Shown: one piece after another, positions 42,745-52,418 of the stretch
Layout: each line of letters begins with the position of its first letter
Numbering within the stretch: position 1 is the first letter of the stretch
Assembly: GCA_003762615.1 (NCBI GenBank)
Contig: RIAZ01000010.1
Span: forward strand, 1-64,000
Length of the DNA: 64,000 nucleotides
Origin: Muribaculaceae bacterium Isolate-037 (Harlan)
GTDB taxonomy: Bacteria; Bacteroidota; Bacteroidia; Bacteroidales; Muribaculaceae
Direction: 5' to 3'
Notes under the pieces: model-generated
What the model saw: the letters and a program-made list of their open reading frames with translations, nothing else
What the model was told of the DNA's origin: nothing
Databases searched by the model: none
Program-made: the position numbers and the translations under genes

Positions 42745-43116
42745 ATGAAACATAGCTTAAGTATTCTATTATTAGCAATTTTCTCTTTTGTAGTTCATGC
42801 CGAGGATTACAAAATAAATGTAATCTCGGATAGTCAGAGAAATTTCATATTATATCCGACTGAAACAGGTGTATTCCTTAGACTTGATACACGAAATGGT
42901 GTTATTGATGGTATAGTCCCTTCTGATCAAAAAAAGAATAAGCGAATAAATGCTATACCACTAACCGAACAAGCTGAAGCCGGTCGTTTCATATTGTATC
43001 CTACAGATCGTTTTTTGACATGGATACTTCTTGATTCAAAAACAGGAGAAATGTGGAATGTCATATTAAACTCAAAAAATAACAACTATATTAATAAAAT
43101 AAAGGAGTTTGAATAA
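42745..43116 (+). CDS. Small exported protein with an internal repeat
   Basis: A 123-residue secreted or periplasmic protein with a good signal peptide (MKHSLSILLLAIFSFVVHA). The mature part contains two related ~40-residue halves: NFILYPTETGVFLRLDTRNG and RFILYPTDRFLTWILLDSKT, which look like two beta blades. I choose the ATG at 42745 over a GTG at 42727. I do not recognise a family. It lies 33 bases behind the SDR gene. Confidence 0.65.
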   Translation: MKHSLSILLLAIFSFVVHAEDYKINVISDSQRNFILYPTETGVFLRLDTRNGVIDGIVPSDQKKNKRINAIPLTEQAEAGRFILYPTDRFLTWILLDSKTGEMWNVILNSKNNNYINKIKEFE

Positions 43117-43152
43117 ATCGTCAATTAAATTCAAATTCCGACCAACAAGCAA

Positions 43153-43467
43153 ATGAAAACCAAACTGATCATATCATCACTTCTTGTGTTTTCAGCGTTT
43201 TCAATGAAGTCACAAGAGGTCACCAACACCATTCCCTCGCAAGAGCTCAACGAGATTGTGGTTGAAGTCCGTAATCAGCGTTTAGGTGCTGAGGTCTCAA
43301 CATACTTGGAATAAGAAGTTCCGTCGGTAGAATTAGCACTTCGTTCTGCAGCTTTTGAGAGTCTGTCTTCATCTGACATACTGGCTATCCATTTCGGATT
43401 GCTTAGGAAAGATTCTGTCTTAGCGTATGTTGGAATGAAACGACTTAACCATGTGCTATTTTATTGA
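43153..43467 (+). pseudogene. Fragment of an outer-membrane (TonB-type) receptor gene
   Basis: It starts with a signal peptide (MKTKLIISSLLVFSAFSMKS) and continues SQELNEIVVEVRNQRLGAEV, resembling the N-terminal linker and plug start of TonB-dependent receptors. A stop codon follows at 43312-43314. The same frame then stays open for another 50 residues (ELALRSAAFESLSSSDILAI) without resemblance to a plug domain. The rest of a receptor (600 or more residues) is missing. It overlaps the tail of the ATPase gene on the other strand by 12 bases. Most likely a deletion scar. Confidence 0.6.
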
Positions 43468-44742
43468 AGGGATGGCTCCAAAGAGTCCGTTGCGATATGA
43501 CTTTTGGAAGGATTTGATTTTACCGAGACCTCTGAACTCAACAAGAGAGTATAGGGATGTGGCACCTGATTCGTCTTTTTCGGTAAACCAGATTGAATCT
43601 TTGCGCAGTAGATCATCTACCGTGTTCAGCAAGGGATCGTAGTGAGAGGTAATGAGCAGTTGGGATTCGTTTTTCTCACGTAGGAATTTTTCAAGAATGA
43701 ACTCTACCAGATCGGGATGTAATGATGATTCAATTTCATCAATTGCCATAAATGCCTGACGTTCGATAGCTTCATATATTGCTGTCTCTATGCCAAATGT
43801 ACGACGGGTTCCGTCTAATTGAAGATTATTTGGCAACATATATGTCTCTATTCCACGACTGTTTTTTACAGTGTGTTGAAACATTGTTTTAATGCTATCA
43901 AAATTACTGTTGCTTTTGAGTCTTTCTTTCTCTTCTGCCGATACTTTATTATCGGCAATCATTGCTGATACAAATGCTGTCGGGAGAGTAGTACTGACCT
44001 TGTTGGTCTGTACATCCGTGATATTGAAGTCAGCACGATGCACGAAGTCAAGCATATATTTTTTAAGGGCTTCGTTCTCATGTATCTTCTTCCCGGCTAT
44101 CTCAAACATGTTGGTCTGCGGGTCAATGATTGGTAAAATCTTGCTACGCATCCAATCACGTGCATCATCCATTTTAGTGATGGATATGTTCACTTGATTG
44201 CGTGCTGCAAATATCGACATATTGGGAAGACATTTTAGTGTTAGTTCTTCCAATGCCGTCTGACTGATTTTCACCACAGCCGGATTAAACTTGATGAATG
44301 ATTGCCCCCCATTCAGTTCCCTATTGAAGATTAATGTAGGCTGATTAGTAGTGTAATAATACAATTTTTCATTATACACTTTGGAACTATCTATTTTAAG
44401 AATATACCAGTAGCGTACAGATCCTACAAAAAAACGTAGGGAAAATTCTGTCGGTTGATTTTTCGTTTCTGTGTCAAGTAAGAAAGGGATGACTCCGGTA
44501 GGCTCATCAATATCCTGGCGTTTCTCAAACCAAAAATCTTTAAGATATGAAAAAGCCTCCAACAGATTGGATTTTCCGGACGCATTTGCTCCATACACTA
44601 AAGCAAAACGAAGCAGACGTACTTCTGGAGAGAGCTGCACAATATGATAAGGTTCAAAAGTGGTATCTTTTGTAGCCTCAAAACTAAAAGTAGTCTCGTC
44701 TCTAAAGGAGAGATAGTTTTTTATTTTAAGTTATTGTATCAT
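43456..44742 (-). pseudogene. RloA-like ATPase with a nonsense codon near its start
   Basis: A second AAA_15/21 ATPase related to the gene at 21487. Walker A is YGANASGKSNLL, Walker B AFMAIDEIESSLHPDL, H-loop LLITSHYDPLL. The conserved N-terminal strand (LKIKNYLSFRDETTFSFE) is encoded up to 44730, but its natural ATG at 44742-44740 is followed by ATA CAA TAA, so it stops after three codons. The first possible later start is GTG at 44640, which would drop ~31 conserved residues just before Walker A. No RloB partner is adjacent. It may be inactive or make a shortened protein. Confidence 0.7.
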
Positions 44743-44964
44743 TGTAAATCTATTTTCGCAAATTTAATGATAATATGCCAAATGTCAAAATAAAATTGTG
44801 GATTATTATAAATCTATTTTTTTTGATTATTGCGGACTTGGATAAGTTTTATTTGGTGGCGAATTTGTGGCAGATATTTTCAATTAGAAGTTGGGTGGAG
44901 GGATTTTTTCGGGTGTGAACCAACTTGAACCAAAAGGGGTGAGGGTTATTTTAAAATCTTTACA

Positions 44965-44972
44965 TAAATTTG
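44965..44972 (+). promoter_or_regulatory. -7 element before the plus-strand fimbrial locus
   Basis: TAAATTTG matches the Bacteroidetes -7 consensus, 28 bases before the ATG of the first fimbrillin. No clear -33 TTTG is seen 19-21 bases upstream. The rest of the 44743-45000 gap shows no gene. Confidence 0.5.
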
Positions 44973-45000
44973 CAGTAGGAAACTTTTAAAGTAACGCATC

Positions 45001-45921
45001 ATGAAAATCTATTATCTGTTTACGCTGCTCTCTTTCATGGGATTGTATGCCGGCGGTTGCTCCCAGTCGAATGGAAATGAACCTGCTCCTACTCCGGATC
45101 CTACACCAGAACCACCTGCCAAGAAGTTGGAGATTAAAATCTCTGCGTCTGTCAAGTCTACTAAAGCCACTGACTTCGGATTTGAGAATGGGGATAAGAT
45201 TGGTCTGTATGTGGTGAATTATTCCGGTACCACTCCGGGTTCATTGGTTGCGTCAGGTAATCAGGTGGATAATATGTGCTTCACTTATTCAGGCACATGG
45301 ACGCCGACGTCACCTGTGTATTGGCAGGATAATAAGACTCATGCCGATTTCTATCTCTATTATCCGTATCGCAGTAGTATCGCTGATGTCAATGCCTTAG
45401 CTGTTGAGACTTATGCCGACCAGAGTGTGGAGGCTAATTATAAGGCATCCGATTTCATGATCGGAAGTACAAAGGACGTTGCTCCGTCGGAGTCTGCGGT
45501 GTCGATAGCAGCCACTCATCTTTTCAGCCGCATAAATATCAAGGTGGAGGCGGGTAACGGTTTCACTGAGAAGTCACTAAAGTCTGAGGATATGACCGTA
45601 AGAATAAACGGATTGAAGAATAAGGCAAACGTGAATCTTGTTTCCGGCGAGATACAGCCGACAGGGGAGGATGAGACTATCATACCTTATAAGTATGGCG
45701 AATATTATAGGGCTATTGTGATTCCCCAGTCGGTGGAATATGGAAATCTTATCACAATCGGTGTGGGTGGAAAAGAGTATAATTTCACTAAGGAATTCCG
45801 ATTCGAATCAAATAAGGAACATAATTTTACAATCACAGTCAACAAGACTTCCAATGGTATCAACGTAAATATTGATCCGTGGGAGAATGACGGCACTGAT
45901 AATGGCGGTTCCGCTGAATGA
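45001..45921 (+). CDS. Fimbrillin-family lipoprotein
   Basis: A 306-residue exported lipoprotein of the FimA/Mfa1-like fimbrillin superfamily. The signal ends LYAGGC with the lipid-modified cysteine, followed by a Pro-rich linker (PAPTPDPTPEPPAKK). Typical features: DFGFENGDKIGLYVVNYSG, VYWQDNKTHADFYLYYPY and ASDFMIGSTKDVAPSESAVS, ending INVNIDPWENDGTDNGG. Such subunits are lipidated, cleaved by an arginine-type protease in some species, and joined into thin surface fibres. It is the first gene of a plus-strand run with two further proteins sharing the domain. Confidence 0.88.
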   Translation: MKIYYLFTLLSFMGLYAGGCSQSNGNEPAPTPDPTPEPPAKKLEIKISASVKSTKATDFGFENGDKIGLYVVNYSGTTPGSLVASGNQVDNMCFTYSGTWTPTSPVYWQDNKTHADFYLYYPYRSSIADVNALAVETYADQSVEANYKASDFMIGSTKDVAPSESAVSIAATHLFSRINIKVEAGNGFTEKSLKSEDMTVRINGLKNKANVNLVSGEIQPTGEDETIIPYKYGEYYRAIVIPQSVEYGNLITIGVGGKEYNFTKEFRFESNKEHNFTITVNKTSNGINVNIDPWENDGTDNGGSAE

Positions 45922-45955
45922 AATGGTTGAAGTTGACTAATAAAGAATCTGCAAC

Positions 45956-48900
45956 ATGAAACAATGTCATAAGATATCATCCGTTGTATGTGGCGGCATC
46001 CTCGCGCTGACTGCATGTACTGCGGAGCAGTTTGATGATCCGAGAACGGAATCGTCAGAAGATATGCGCATATCCCTTTCCGGACAGATCATGCAGGAGT
46101 TTGTGACCCGTGCAAACGACGACGGCTTTGCCGACGGCGATGTCATGGGCGTATATATCGTGGACTATGAGGGATCTAATCCGGGTGTACTGAAGGCAAA
46201 TGGGAATCGTGGCGATAATGTGCGGCATACTTTCGATGAGCAAAGCTACAAATGGAACTCTGCCTACGACGTATTCTGGAAAGATAAGCACACTAAGATT
46301 GACGTCTACGGTTATTATCCGGTAGGTTCGCCGGATAACGTGAATGCCTATCCCTTCACAGTCTCCACCGACCAGAGCAAACTGCCTGCTGACGGCACGA
46401 TGGGGGATTATGAGGCTTCCGATTTCCTTTGGGGTAAGGTGAGCGCAGTGGAGCCTACCACCAATGTCATACGTCTGCCGATGACTCACCGCATGGCAAA
46501 TGCCCGTGTGATGCTTGAGGAGGGTTCCGGCTTTGCCGACGGTGAATGGGTAGGTCTGAAGAAGCAGGTGCTTGTAGCCAACACTATTCATGAGGCTACC
46601 ATCGACCTTGCTACCGGAACAGTCACCCCCGTAGGGGAAGTGTCGGCAAAGGCTATCATACCGTCGAACAATGGGAATGAATGGCGTGCTATCGTTGTGC
46701 CGCAGACAGTGCCGGCTTCAACCATGATGTTCAGCATCACAATAGATGGCATACCGTATAAATTCTCCAAGAGTGAGGATTTCACCTACGTTTCCGGTAA
46801 GATGAATAATTTCACCATCCGCGTCGATAAGAAGGAGAGTCAGGGCGACTACACCCTCACTCTCATAGGGGAGAGCATTACGGCATGGGAGAATGATCTG
46901 GTAAGCCATGATGCCACTTCTCATGAGTATGTGATTGTCAACTCGTCGGCAGGCGGTCTGAAGGAGGCTATAACTGAGGCAGGGAAGGATTACAAGACCT
47001 TGAAGAATCTTAAAATCACCGGTGAAATAAACGCCATGGACTTTTACTTCATGCGTGATGAGATGGAGATGCTTCAGTCACTCAACCTAAAGGAAGTCTG
47101 GATAAAGGCTTGGAGAAATGATACAGGTGATGCACAGTATGGTGGGGTGCATAATGAGAATCAGATCCCGAATAGTGCTTTTTATCTGAACTCAAAGAAT
47201 AGTGGTAAGAGGAGTCTCAATAGGATTGTGTTGCCCGATGCGTTGAAATCAATTGGTCCAAGGGCTTTCTATGGCTGTCAAAATCTCACTGGCTCACTTA
47301 TAATTCCGGAGGGTGTCGTGGATATACAGATAGGTGCATTCACCGGGTGTAGGTCGTTAACCGGTTCACTATCTTTGCCTTCCTCATTGAGATATATTGG
47401 AACGTCTTATAATGGAGATACAGGTGAGTTTGACGAAACAATGGATGAGGGGAATGATTATTATAATGGCACGTTCTCCGGCTGCGGATTTACTTGCGAA
47501 CTGATTATCCCGGATAATGTCGAGGTGATACGTGGATATGCATTCGACAATTGCAAGAACCTGTATGGAAGCATAAAATTACCTCACAAGCTAAGGTATC
47601 TTGGACCGAGGGCGTTCTTCTTGTGTAAAAATCTGACCGGTTCTCTTGAATTGCCGCAGAACGTAAGCAATATTCCTGACGAGTGTTTCACCGGTTGCGG
47701 TTTCAACGGCACTCTCACCCTGCATGACGGTATTAATTCAATAGGAATGGATGCGTTTAAGGATTGTCATTTCAAAGGTGAATTGAATCTGCCGAAGAAT
47801 CTGAAAGTTATCAATGACAACGTGTTTTTCGGGTGTGATTTCTCCGGAGAATTGAAGTTGCCGAAATCGTTGGTGACAATCGGTGACCGTGCGTTTGCCT
47901 ACAACTGGCGTCTGATGGGCACTCTTGAATTTGGCGAAGGACTCCTGACAATCGGTGCCGGCGCGTTTGCCCACTGTCGGAGCATTGAGGGTCTGGTTTT
48001 TCCGGAGAGTCTGGAGAATATAAGATATGAGGCAAGCTATTATGAGGATGGGGGTGCCTTCCAGGGATGTTACGGAATCGGTTCGATAGTGAGCAAGAGT
48101 ACCGTACCCCCTTACATACAGCAGGGTGCTTTCGATGGTGTCGCGAAGGATAATTTCACTGTGGAGGTGCCGGAGTCAGCCGTCTCACAGTATCAGACAG
48201 CTGTGGGGTGGTGCGACTTCAAGCGAGTCGCTGCCCATCACGAGCTTGTGTGCCGTCCGTCAGTTGCATGTGCAATCACTTCCGAGCACAAACAGACTCT
48301 CGTGATCAATGCTGAGGGTGAGTGGGAAGTGATGTCAAAACCCGACTGGTGTGATCTGTCACAAATGTCGGGCAAACAGAAAACGGAGCTTACACTCACC
48401 ATCAAACGCTATGCCCAGACGGATGAACCGCGTGAGGGGGATATCGTATTTCGTCTCAAGGGGAAGGACTATACGAGCAAATGCCACGTGACGCAGTATG
48501 GCTATGAATATGAGGAGGATCAGATAATCACACTCCAGCAAGCCACCCGTGGCAACAACGGAGGTATCAACATCGTGATTATCGGCGACGGATATGATGC
48601 ACGCGATATTTCCGAAGGTAAGCTTCTGGAGGATATGAAGGAGGGTGTGGAACATTTCTTCGGGATAGAGCCATACACCACATATCGTGAGTATTTCAAC
48701 GTATATACAGCAATACCACTCTCGACAGAGACAGGTGTGGGGACGGTAAACAGTATCCGCTACAACCGTTTCAATACGACCTATACCGGTGGCGTGGGTC
48801 TGAAATGCGACTATGATGCAGTGTTTGACTATGCCATGAAGGCACCGACAGTCAATTCCGGAAATCTTGACCAGACGCTTATCATCGTCATTCCGAACAG

Positions 48901-49531
48901 CACCGATTACGGTGGCATCTGCCAGATGTGGGAATCGGGCGCGGCAATAGCGTTCTGCCCTAAGAGCGATTACGGCTATCCTCTTGATTCGCGCGGAGTG
49001 ATGCAGCATGAGGCAGGGGGACACGGTTTCGGAAAACTTACCGACGAATATATCTATCACAATGCATTTATCGATGCGTGCGGATGCACGTGTTGCGGTC
49101 ATGTGGATGCTGTCAACTTTGCAAAATCATTGGGTTGGTATGACAATATCGAACTGACGGGGAAGATGCATAGCGTAGGCTGGAGCCATCTGATTTTTGA
49201 TCCACGCTACAGCAATATCGTCGACATATTTGAGGGTGGATACATGCATAACAGGGGAGTGTATCGTTCGGAGCAGAACAGCTGTATGAACAACGATATC
49301 CCATACTACAGCACCATCAGCCGCGAGAGCATCGTGAAGCGCATAAAACGTTATGCCGGAGAGACGTTTGACTTCGAGGAGTTTGTGGCAAACGATAAGC
49401 AAGGCACGATGCAAGGCACGCGTGGACTTGACACGGGTTCATCGCAGCAACGCGGTCAGAGTTTCGGTCCGGTCATCCATAAGGGAAGCCCGTTGGGTAA
49501 GCGCAACAGATTCAATTCCAAGAATTATTAA
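45956..49531 (+). CDS. Surface lipoprotein: fimbrillin + BspA repeats + BACON + M64 peptidase
   Basis: A 1191-residue multidomain lipoprotein (lipobox ILALTAC). Residues ~25-310 are a fimbrillin-like domain (GFADGDVMGVYIVDYEGSNP, then KIDVYGYYPVGS). Residues ~420-750 hold BspA-type leucine-rich repeats (IGPRAFYGCQNLTGSL, LGPRAFFLCKNLTGSL and others). Residues ~770-855 form a BACON domain (EWEVMSKPDWCDLSQ). Residues ~865-1150 are an M64 (IgA-peptidase-like) metallopeptidase with HEAGGHGFGKLTDE at 1018-1031 as zinc site, and a cysteine cluster CGCTCCGH nearby. It probably sits at the cell surface and may act on host or microbial glycoproteins. The tail after ~1150 is polar and disordered. Confidence 0.92.
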   Translation: MKQCHKISSVVCGGILALTACTAEQFDDPRTESSEDMRISLSGQIMQEFVTRANDDGFADGDVMGVYIVDYEGSNPGVLKANGNRGDNVRHTFDEQSYKWNSAYDVFWKDKHTKIDVYGYYPVGSPDNVNAYPFTVSTDQSKLPADGTMGDYEASDFLWGKVSAVEPTTNVIRLPMTHRMANARVMLEEGSGFADGEWVGLKKQVLVANTIHEATIDLATGTVTPVGEVSAKAIIPSNNGNEWRAIVVPQTVPASTMMFSITIDGIPYKFSKSEDFTYVSGKMNNFTIRVDKKESQGDYTLTLIGESITAWENDLVSHDATSHEYVIVNSSAGGLKEAITEAGKDYKTLKNLKITGEINAMDFYFMRDEMEMLQSLNLKEVWIKAWRNDTGDAQYGGVHNENQIPNSAFYLNSKNSGKRSLNRIVLPDALKSIGPRAFYGCQNLTGSLIIPEGVVDIQIGAFTGCRSLTGSLSLPSSLRYIGTSYNGDTGEFDETMDEGNDYYNGTFSGCGFTCELIIPDNVEVIRGYAFDNCKNLYGSIKLPHKLRYLGPRAFFLCKNLTGSLELPQNVSNIPDECFTGCGFNGTLTLHDGINSIGMDAFKDCHFKGELNLPKNLKVINDNVFFGCDFSGELKLPKSLVTIGDRAFAYNWRLMGTLEFGEGLLTIGAGAFAHCRSIEGLVFPESLENIRYEASYYEDGGAFQGCYGIGSIVSKSTVPPYIQQGAFDGVAKDNFTVEVPESAVSQYQTAVGWCDFKRVAAHHELVCRPSVACAITSEHKQTLVINAEGEWEVMSKPDWCDLSQMSGKQKTELTLTIKRYAQTDEPREGDIVFRLKGKDYTSKCHVTQYGYEYEEDQIITLQQATRGNNGGINIVIIGDGYDARDISEGKLLEDMKEGVEHFFGIEPYTTYREYFNVYTAIPLSTETGVGTVNSIRYNRFNTTYTGGVGLKCDYDAVFDYAMKAPTVNSGNLDQTLIIVIPNSTDYGGICQMWESGAAIAFCPKSDYGYPLDSRGVMQHEAGGHGFGKLTDEYIYHNAFIDACGCTCCGHVDAVNFAKSLGWYDNIELTGKMHSVGWSHLIFDPRYSNIVDIFEGGYMHNRGVYRSEQNSCMNNDIPYYSTISRESIVKRIKRYAGETFDFEEFVANDKQGTMQGTRGLDTGSSQQRGQSFGPVIHKGSPLGKRNRFNSKNY

Positions 49532-49547
49532 AGACTAAATAAGCAAT

Positions 49548-50441
49548 ATGAAATGCAATAAGATATCGCTGCTTATCGTTGGATTGGTAGCATTCGGATT
49601 CAGTGCCTGCGGCAATGATGATTCCTTCAGGGAGCCTGAACCGACCGACTCACGGATGGTCATGAATTTCAATTTCTCTCATCCATCTCAATCGCGTGCC
49701 ACTGAGACATCGTTCGAAGTGGGAGACAGGGTCGGTCTGTACGTGACCGATTCCAAGACGGAGTTTGAGATTGCGGGAAATGTTGTGAACAATGAGAAGG
49801 CTACTTTCGGAGCTTCCGGTTGGAGCTTCAGCCGAGACCTCTATTGGACCAAAGGCGAATATAATGCATACGGATATTATCCTTATCAGGATGATATCCC
49901 AAGCATTACCGACCTGCCTTTTGAAGTGAGAACAGATCAGGCTACCTCTGAAGCTGACGGAGCGTTATCCGGGTATGAGGCATCTGATTTCCTGTATGGC
50001 TCATCGAAAGGCATCCAGGCGTCGGCTGATCCGGTCAACCTGCTTTTCAGGCATGTAATGAGTAAGATTTCGGTAAGAATGATAAAAGGGGAGGACTTTG
50101 AGGGAGAACTCCCCGATGATGCCACTGTCTATATCCATAATACTGTGACGGAGGCGACTGTTGATCTTCAGGTCGGCATAGCCACCAAATTGCAGCGAGG
50201 AAAAAGCAACACCATCACAGCTTGCCCTGCCGGAAACCACACTTACTCTGCCATAATCGTGCCGCAACGACTTGACAACCGTGTCCCGCTGATCGAAGTC
50301 GTGATGAAGGGTGTGTCTTATCTGTTTGAAAGTAAATTCATATTCAAGCAGGGCACTCATCATCTTGTCAATCTTGTGATTGACAAGAATCCTGATCAGA
50401 TCAAGATTGAGGTAGGCGGTGAAATTGAGAATTGGAACTGA
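49548..50441 (+). CDS. Fimbrillin-family lipoprotein
   Basis: A 297-residue lipoprotein (lipobox GFSAC) of the fimbrillin superfamily. Recognisable features: TSFEVGDRVGLYVTDSKTEF, RDLYWTKGEYNAYGYYPYQD, EASDFLYGSSKGIQASADPV and FRHVMSKISVRM. They match the N-terminal module of the two preceding genes, so the three arose by duplication. Sixteen bases separate it from the peptidase gene; they surely share a transcript. It probably forms or caps a surface fibre with its neighbours. Confidence 0.87.
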   Translation: MKCNKISLLIVGLVAFGFSACGNDDSFREPEPTDSRMVMNFNFSHPSQSRATETSFEVGDRVGLYVTDSKTEFEIAGNVVNNEKATFGASGWSFSRDLYWTKGEYNAYGYYPYQDDIPSITDLPFEVRTDQATSEADGALSGYEASDFLYGSSKGIQASADPVNLLFRHVMSKISVRMIKGEDFEGELPDDATVYIHNTVTEATVDLQVGIATKLQRGKSNTITACPAGNHTYSAIIVPQRLDNRVPLIEVVMKGVSYLFESKFIFKQGTHHLVNLVIDKNPDQIKIEVGGEIENWN

Positions 50442-50524
50442 TAAGGAATGCAGTAAATTGAAATATAACACATCAATAAATAACACATCAATATATAATA
50501 ATTACAGCACATCAGAATAAAATA

Positions 50525-51424
50525 ATGACGAAACAAAAAAGAAAATTGCTTACAAATATATCACTATTGCTTCTTGTCATATTTTCGGGAATAGTGGCAG
50601 TCTATATTCATGGGCTGCCCTATCCCTTTTTTAATACCGGTGTTGTCGGTAGTGCTGATTCTGCTGTTGGAACCGTGGACCCGACCGTAATGGTGGAGGA
50701 TATTCCGGACATCATTCCAGACTTCATTAATGATGCGAGGATTGTAGCGGATAATGATTCGGCATTGACTGTCAGTGCTGTGGAAGAGACGACCGCGTCA
50801 GATAAGGGAGCGACCGGTAAGGGTGTGGATGTAGCATCCTCAGTCAGATTCGAGGACTCCGATATAAGCCGTATGCAGGCAGGTAGCCATCCATTTGCTA
50901 AGGAGGCGAAAAAGGTGCTGACCGGTGGACTTGAACTCGATGACTCTATAAGCCGCAGGAAAATCCTGAATTATTGCGAGCATTTCCGGACAGCATACAC
51001 CACAAAGGATATCGACTTCATACGTCAGGTGCTGAGTGATGATGCCCTTATCATTGTCGGGCACACGGTGAGGAGAGTTAAGGATGATTCGGGGATAACG
51101 ATCTCGGCAGACGTGAAATATAATGTCAGGTCAAAGCAACAGTATCTCAAAAATCTGACGGCGGTGTTTGCTGCCAATAAGAAGATTTCGGTGGATTTCT
51201 CTGATTTCAGGATAAGGCGTCATCCCACTATGCCGGGTATATACGGTGTGATGCTCAGGCAGAGATATGGTAGCGACACGTATTCCGACGACGGCTATCT
51301 TTTCCTGTTGTGGGATTTCCGGAATGTCTCGATGCCTCAGATTCATGTGCGCACATGGCAGCCTGCAGCTGATGTCGGTGATGAGGACGACGTGATAGGT
51401 ATCGGGGATTTTAACCTTGAATAA
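50525..51424 (+). CDS. Membrane-anchored protein with NTF2-like domain
   Basis: A 299-residue protein with one N-terminal membrane segment (ISLLLLVIFSGIVAVYI, residues ~12-29), a Ser/Thr/Val-rich linker (~40-140) and a C-terminal ~130-residue domain. The start of that domain, FRTAYTTKDIDFIRQVLSDDALI, looks like an NTF2-like fold and ends YLFLLWDFRN. The domain should lie in the periplasm. Function unknown. It follows the fimbrillin after 84 bases of AT-rich spacer containing a short AACACATCAAT duplication, and begins a group of five closely packed genes ending at 55602. Confidence 0.72.
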   Translation: MTKQKRKLLTNISLLLLVIFSGIVAVYIHGLPYPFFNTGVVGSADSAVGTVDPTVMVEDIPDIIPDFINDARIVADNDSALTVSAVEETTASDKGATGKGVDVASSVRFEDSDISRMQAGSHPFAKEAKKVLTGGLELDDSISRRKILNYCEHFRTAYTTKDIDFIRQVLSDDALIIVGHTVRRVKDDSGITISADVKYNVRSKQQYLKNLTAVFAANKKISVDFSDFRIRRHPTMPGIYGVMLRQRYGSDTYSDDGYLFLLWDFRNVSMPQIHVRTWQPAADVGDEDDVIGIGDFNLE

Positions 51425-51445
51425 TAAAGTATGGGAGGAAGAATT

Positions 51446-52414
51446 ATGAAAATATCGGTCAATTTGCTTCTCTTGCTGACATTCCTTTGTTCTCATGGCG
51501 ATATGTCGGCGATTGATTTCAAGATAACCTCTTTCCGCAGCCTTCCGAATGACGTGTCGGCTTTCATAAGTCCGGTAAAGGATCTTAATGATGAGGATTG
51601 CGCCCTCGTCAAGGTGATTGCGTCGGAAGACTTTGCTTTCTCCACTCCGCTCGGCATCGTGAAGCGGGTTGACAATGTGGGGGAGATCTGGCTATATCTA
51701 CCCCGAAAGTCGAAGAAAATAACTATCAAGCATCCCAAATATGGTGTGCTCCGCGACTATGTCTTTCCGGATAAGATAGAGAGCCATCTGACGTATGAAC
51801 TCCGCATAGAGGAGCCGCATAATGCGGTGTATGCCGCCGATCTTCAGCCGGGGGTGGTTCCAGTAGTGACGGATACGCTTTTCCTGACAAGGACAGATAC
51901 CGTCGTTGTTGAAATGCCGAAGGGCAGAGTCCCGTTCAGCGTTTCCGCTATTGCCACGTATACTTACGGCGGCAACACCGGGAGTTCATTAGGCGGCATA
52001 ATGTTGGCAGCGATGAGGACGCATGGCGCATACTTGCGTGTGGCATCTGATTTCGGTAAGGGCGCAAAGGCGGGCGCAGTCTCAGACAGATACGGATATA
52101 TAGGGGATAACTGTCCTTTCTATTCGGGGGAGACACGCAACATCGGTTTCCAGGTTTCCGCCGGTGCGATACATCGCCTGTCGTCGGTGTTCAATATCTT
52201 TGAGGGTATAGGCTACGGGTCAAACCGGAGATATTGGCAGCTGGCGGCTTCGGAAGGTGGTGGATTTGTAAGAAATTCCCATTACAGCTTTGATGGAGTT
52301 ATCGTAGAGGTGGGCACGACGGCATCGTTCGGCAGATTTATATTTGCAGCATCGGTCGCTACAATCGAGGGTGCGCAATGGTATGGCTCAGTTGGTGCCG
52401 GTCTTAAACTCTGA
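51446..52414 (+). CDS. Exported protein with PEGA-like start and beta-barrel-like C-terminus
   Basis: A 322-residue protein with signal peptide (MKISVNLLLLLTFLCSHG). The N-terminal ~120 residues resemble PEGA-type carbohydrate or peptidoglycan-binding modules seen in Bacteroidetes (VGEIWLYLPRKSKKITIKHP). After a strand-rich linker (DTLFLTRTDTVVVEMP) the C-terminal ~150 residues alternate hydrophobic and glycine-rich strands, as in a small outer-membrane barrel, ending YGSVGAGLKL. The ATG at 51446 is preferred to one at 51431. It is separated from the next gene by only four bases. Function unknown. Confidence 0.7.
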   Translation: MKISVNLLLLLTFLCSHGDMSAIDFKITSFRSLPNDVSAFISPVKDLNDEDCALVKVIASEDFAFSTPLGIVKRVDNVGEIWLYLPRKSKKITIKHPKYGVLRDYVFPDKIESHLTYELRIEEPHNAVYAADLQPGVVPVVTDTLFLTRTDTVVVEMPKGRVPFSVSAIATYTYGGNTGSSLGGIMLAAMRTHGAYLRVASDFGKGAKAGAVSDRYGYIGDNCPFYSGETRNIGFQVSAGAIHRLSSVFNIFEGIGYGSNRRYWQLAASEGGGFVRNSHYSFDGVIVEVGTTASFGRFIFAASVATIEGAQWYGSVGAGLKL

Positions 52415-52418
52415 CATT

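Noticed and set aside
45956..49531. Type IX secretion C-terminal domain on the M64 chimera
   Set aside because: The last ~40 residues are polar and disordered without the conserved Gly/aromatic strand pattern; the lipobox already explains surface anchoring.
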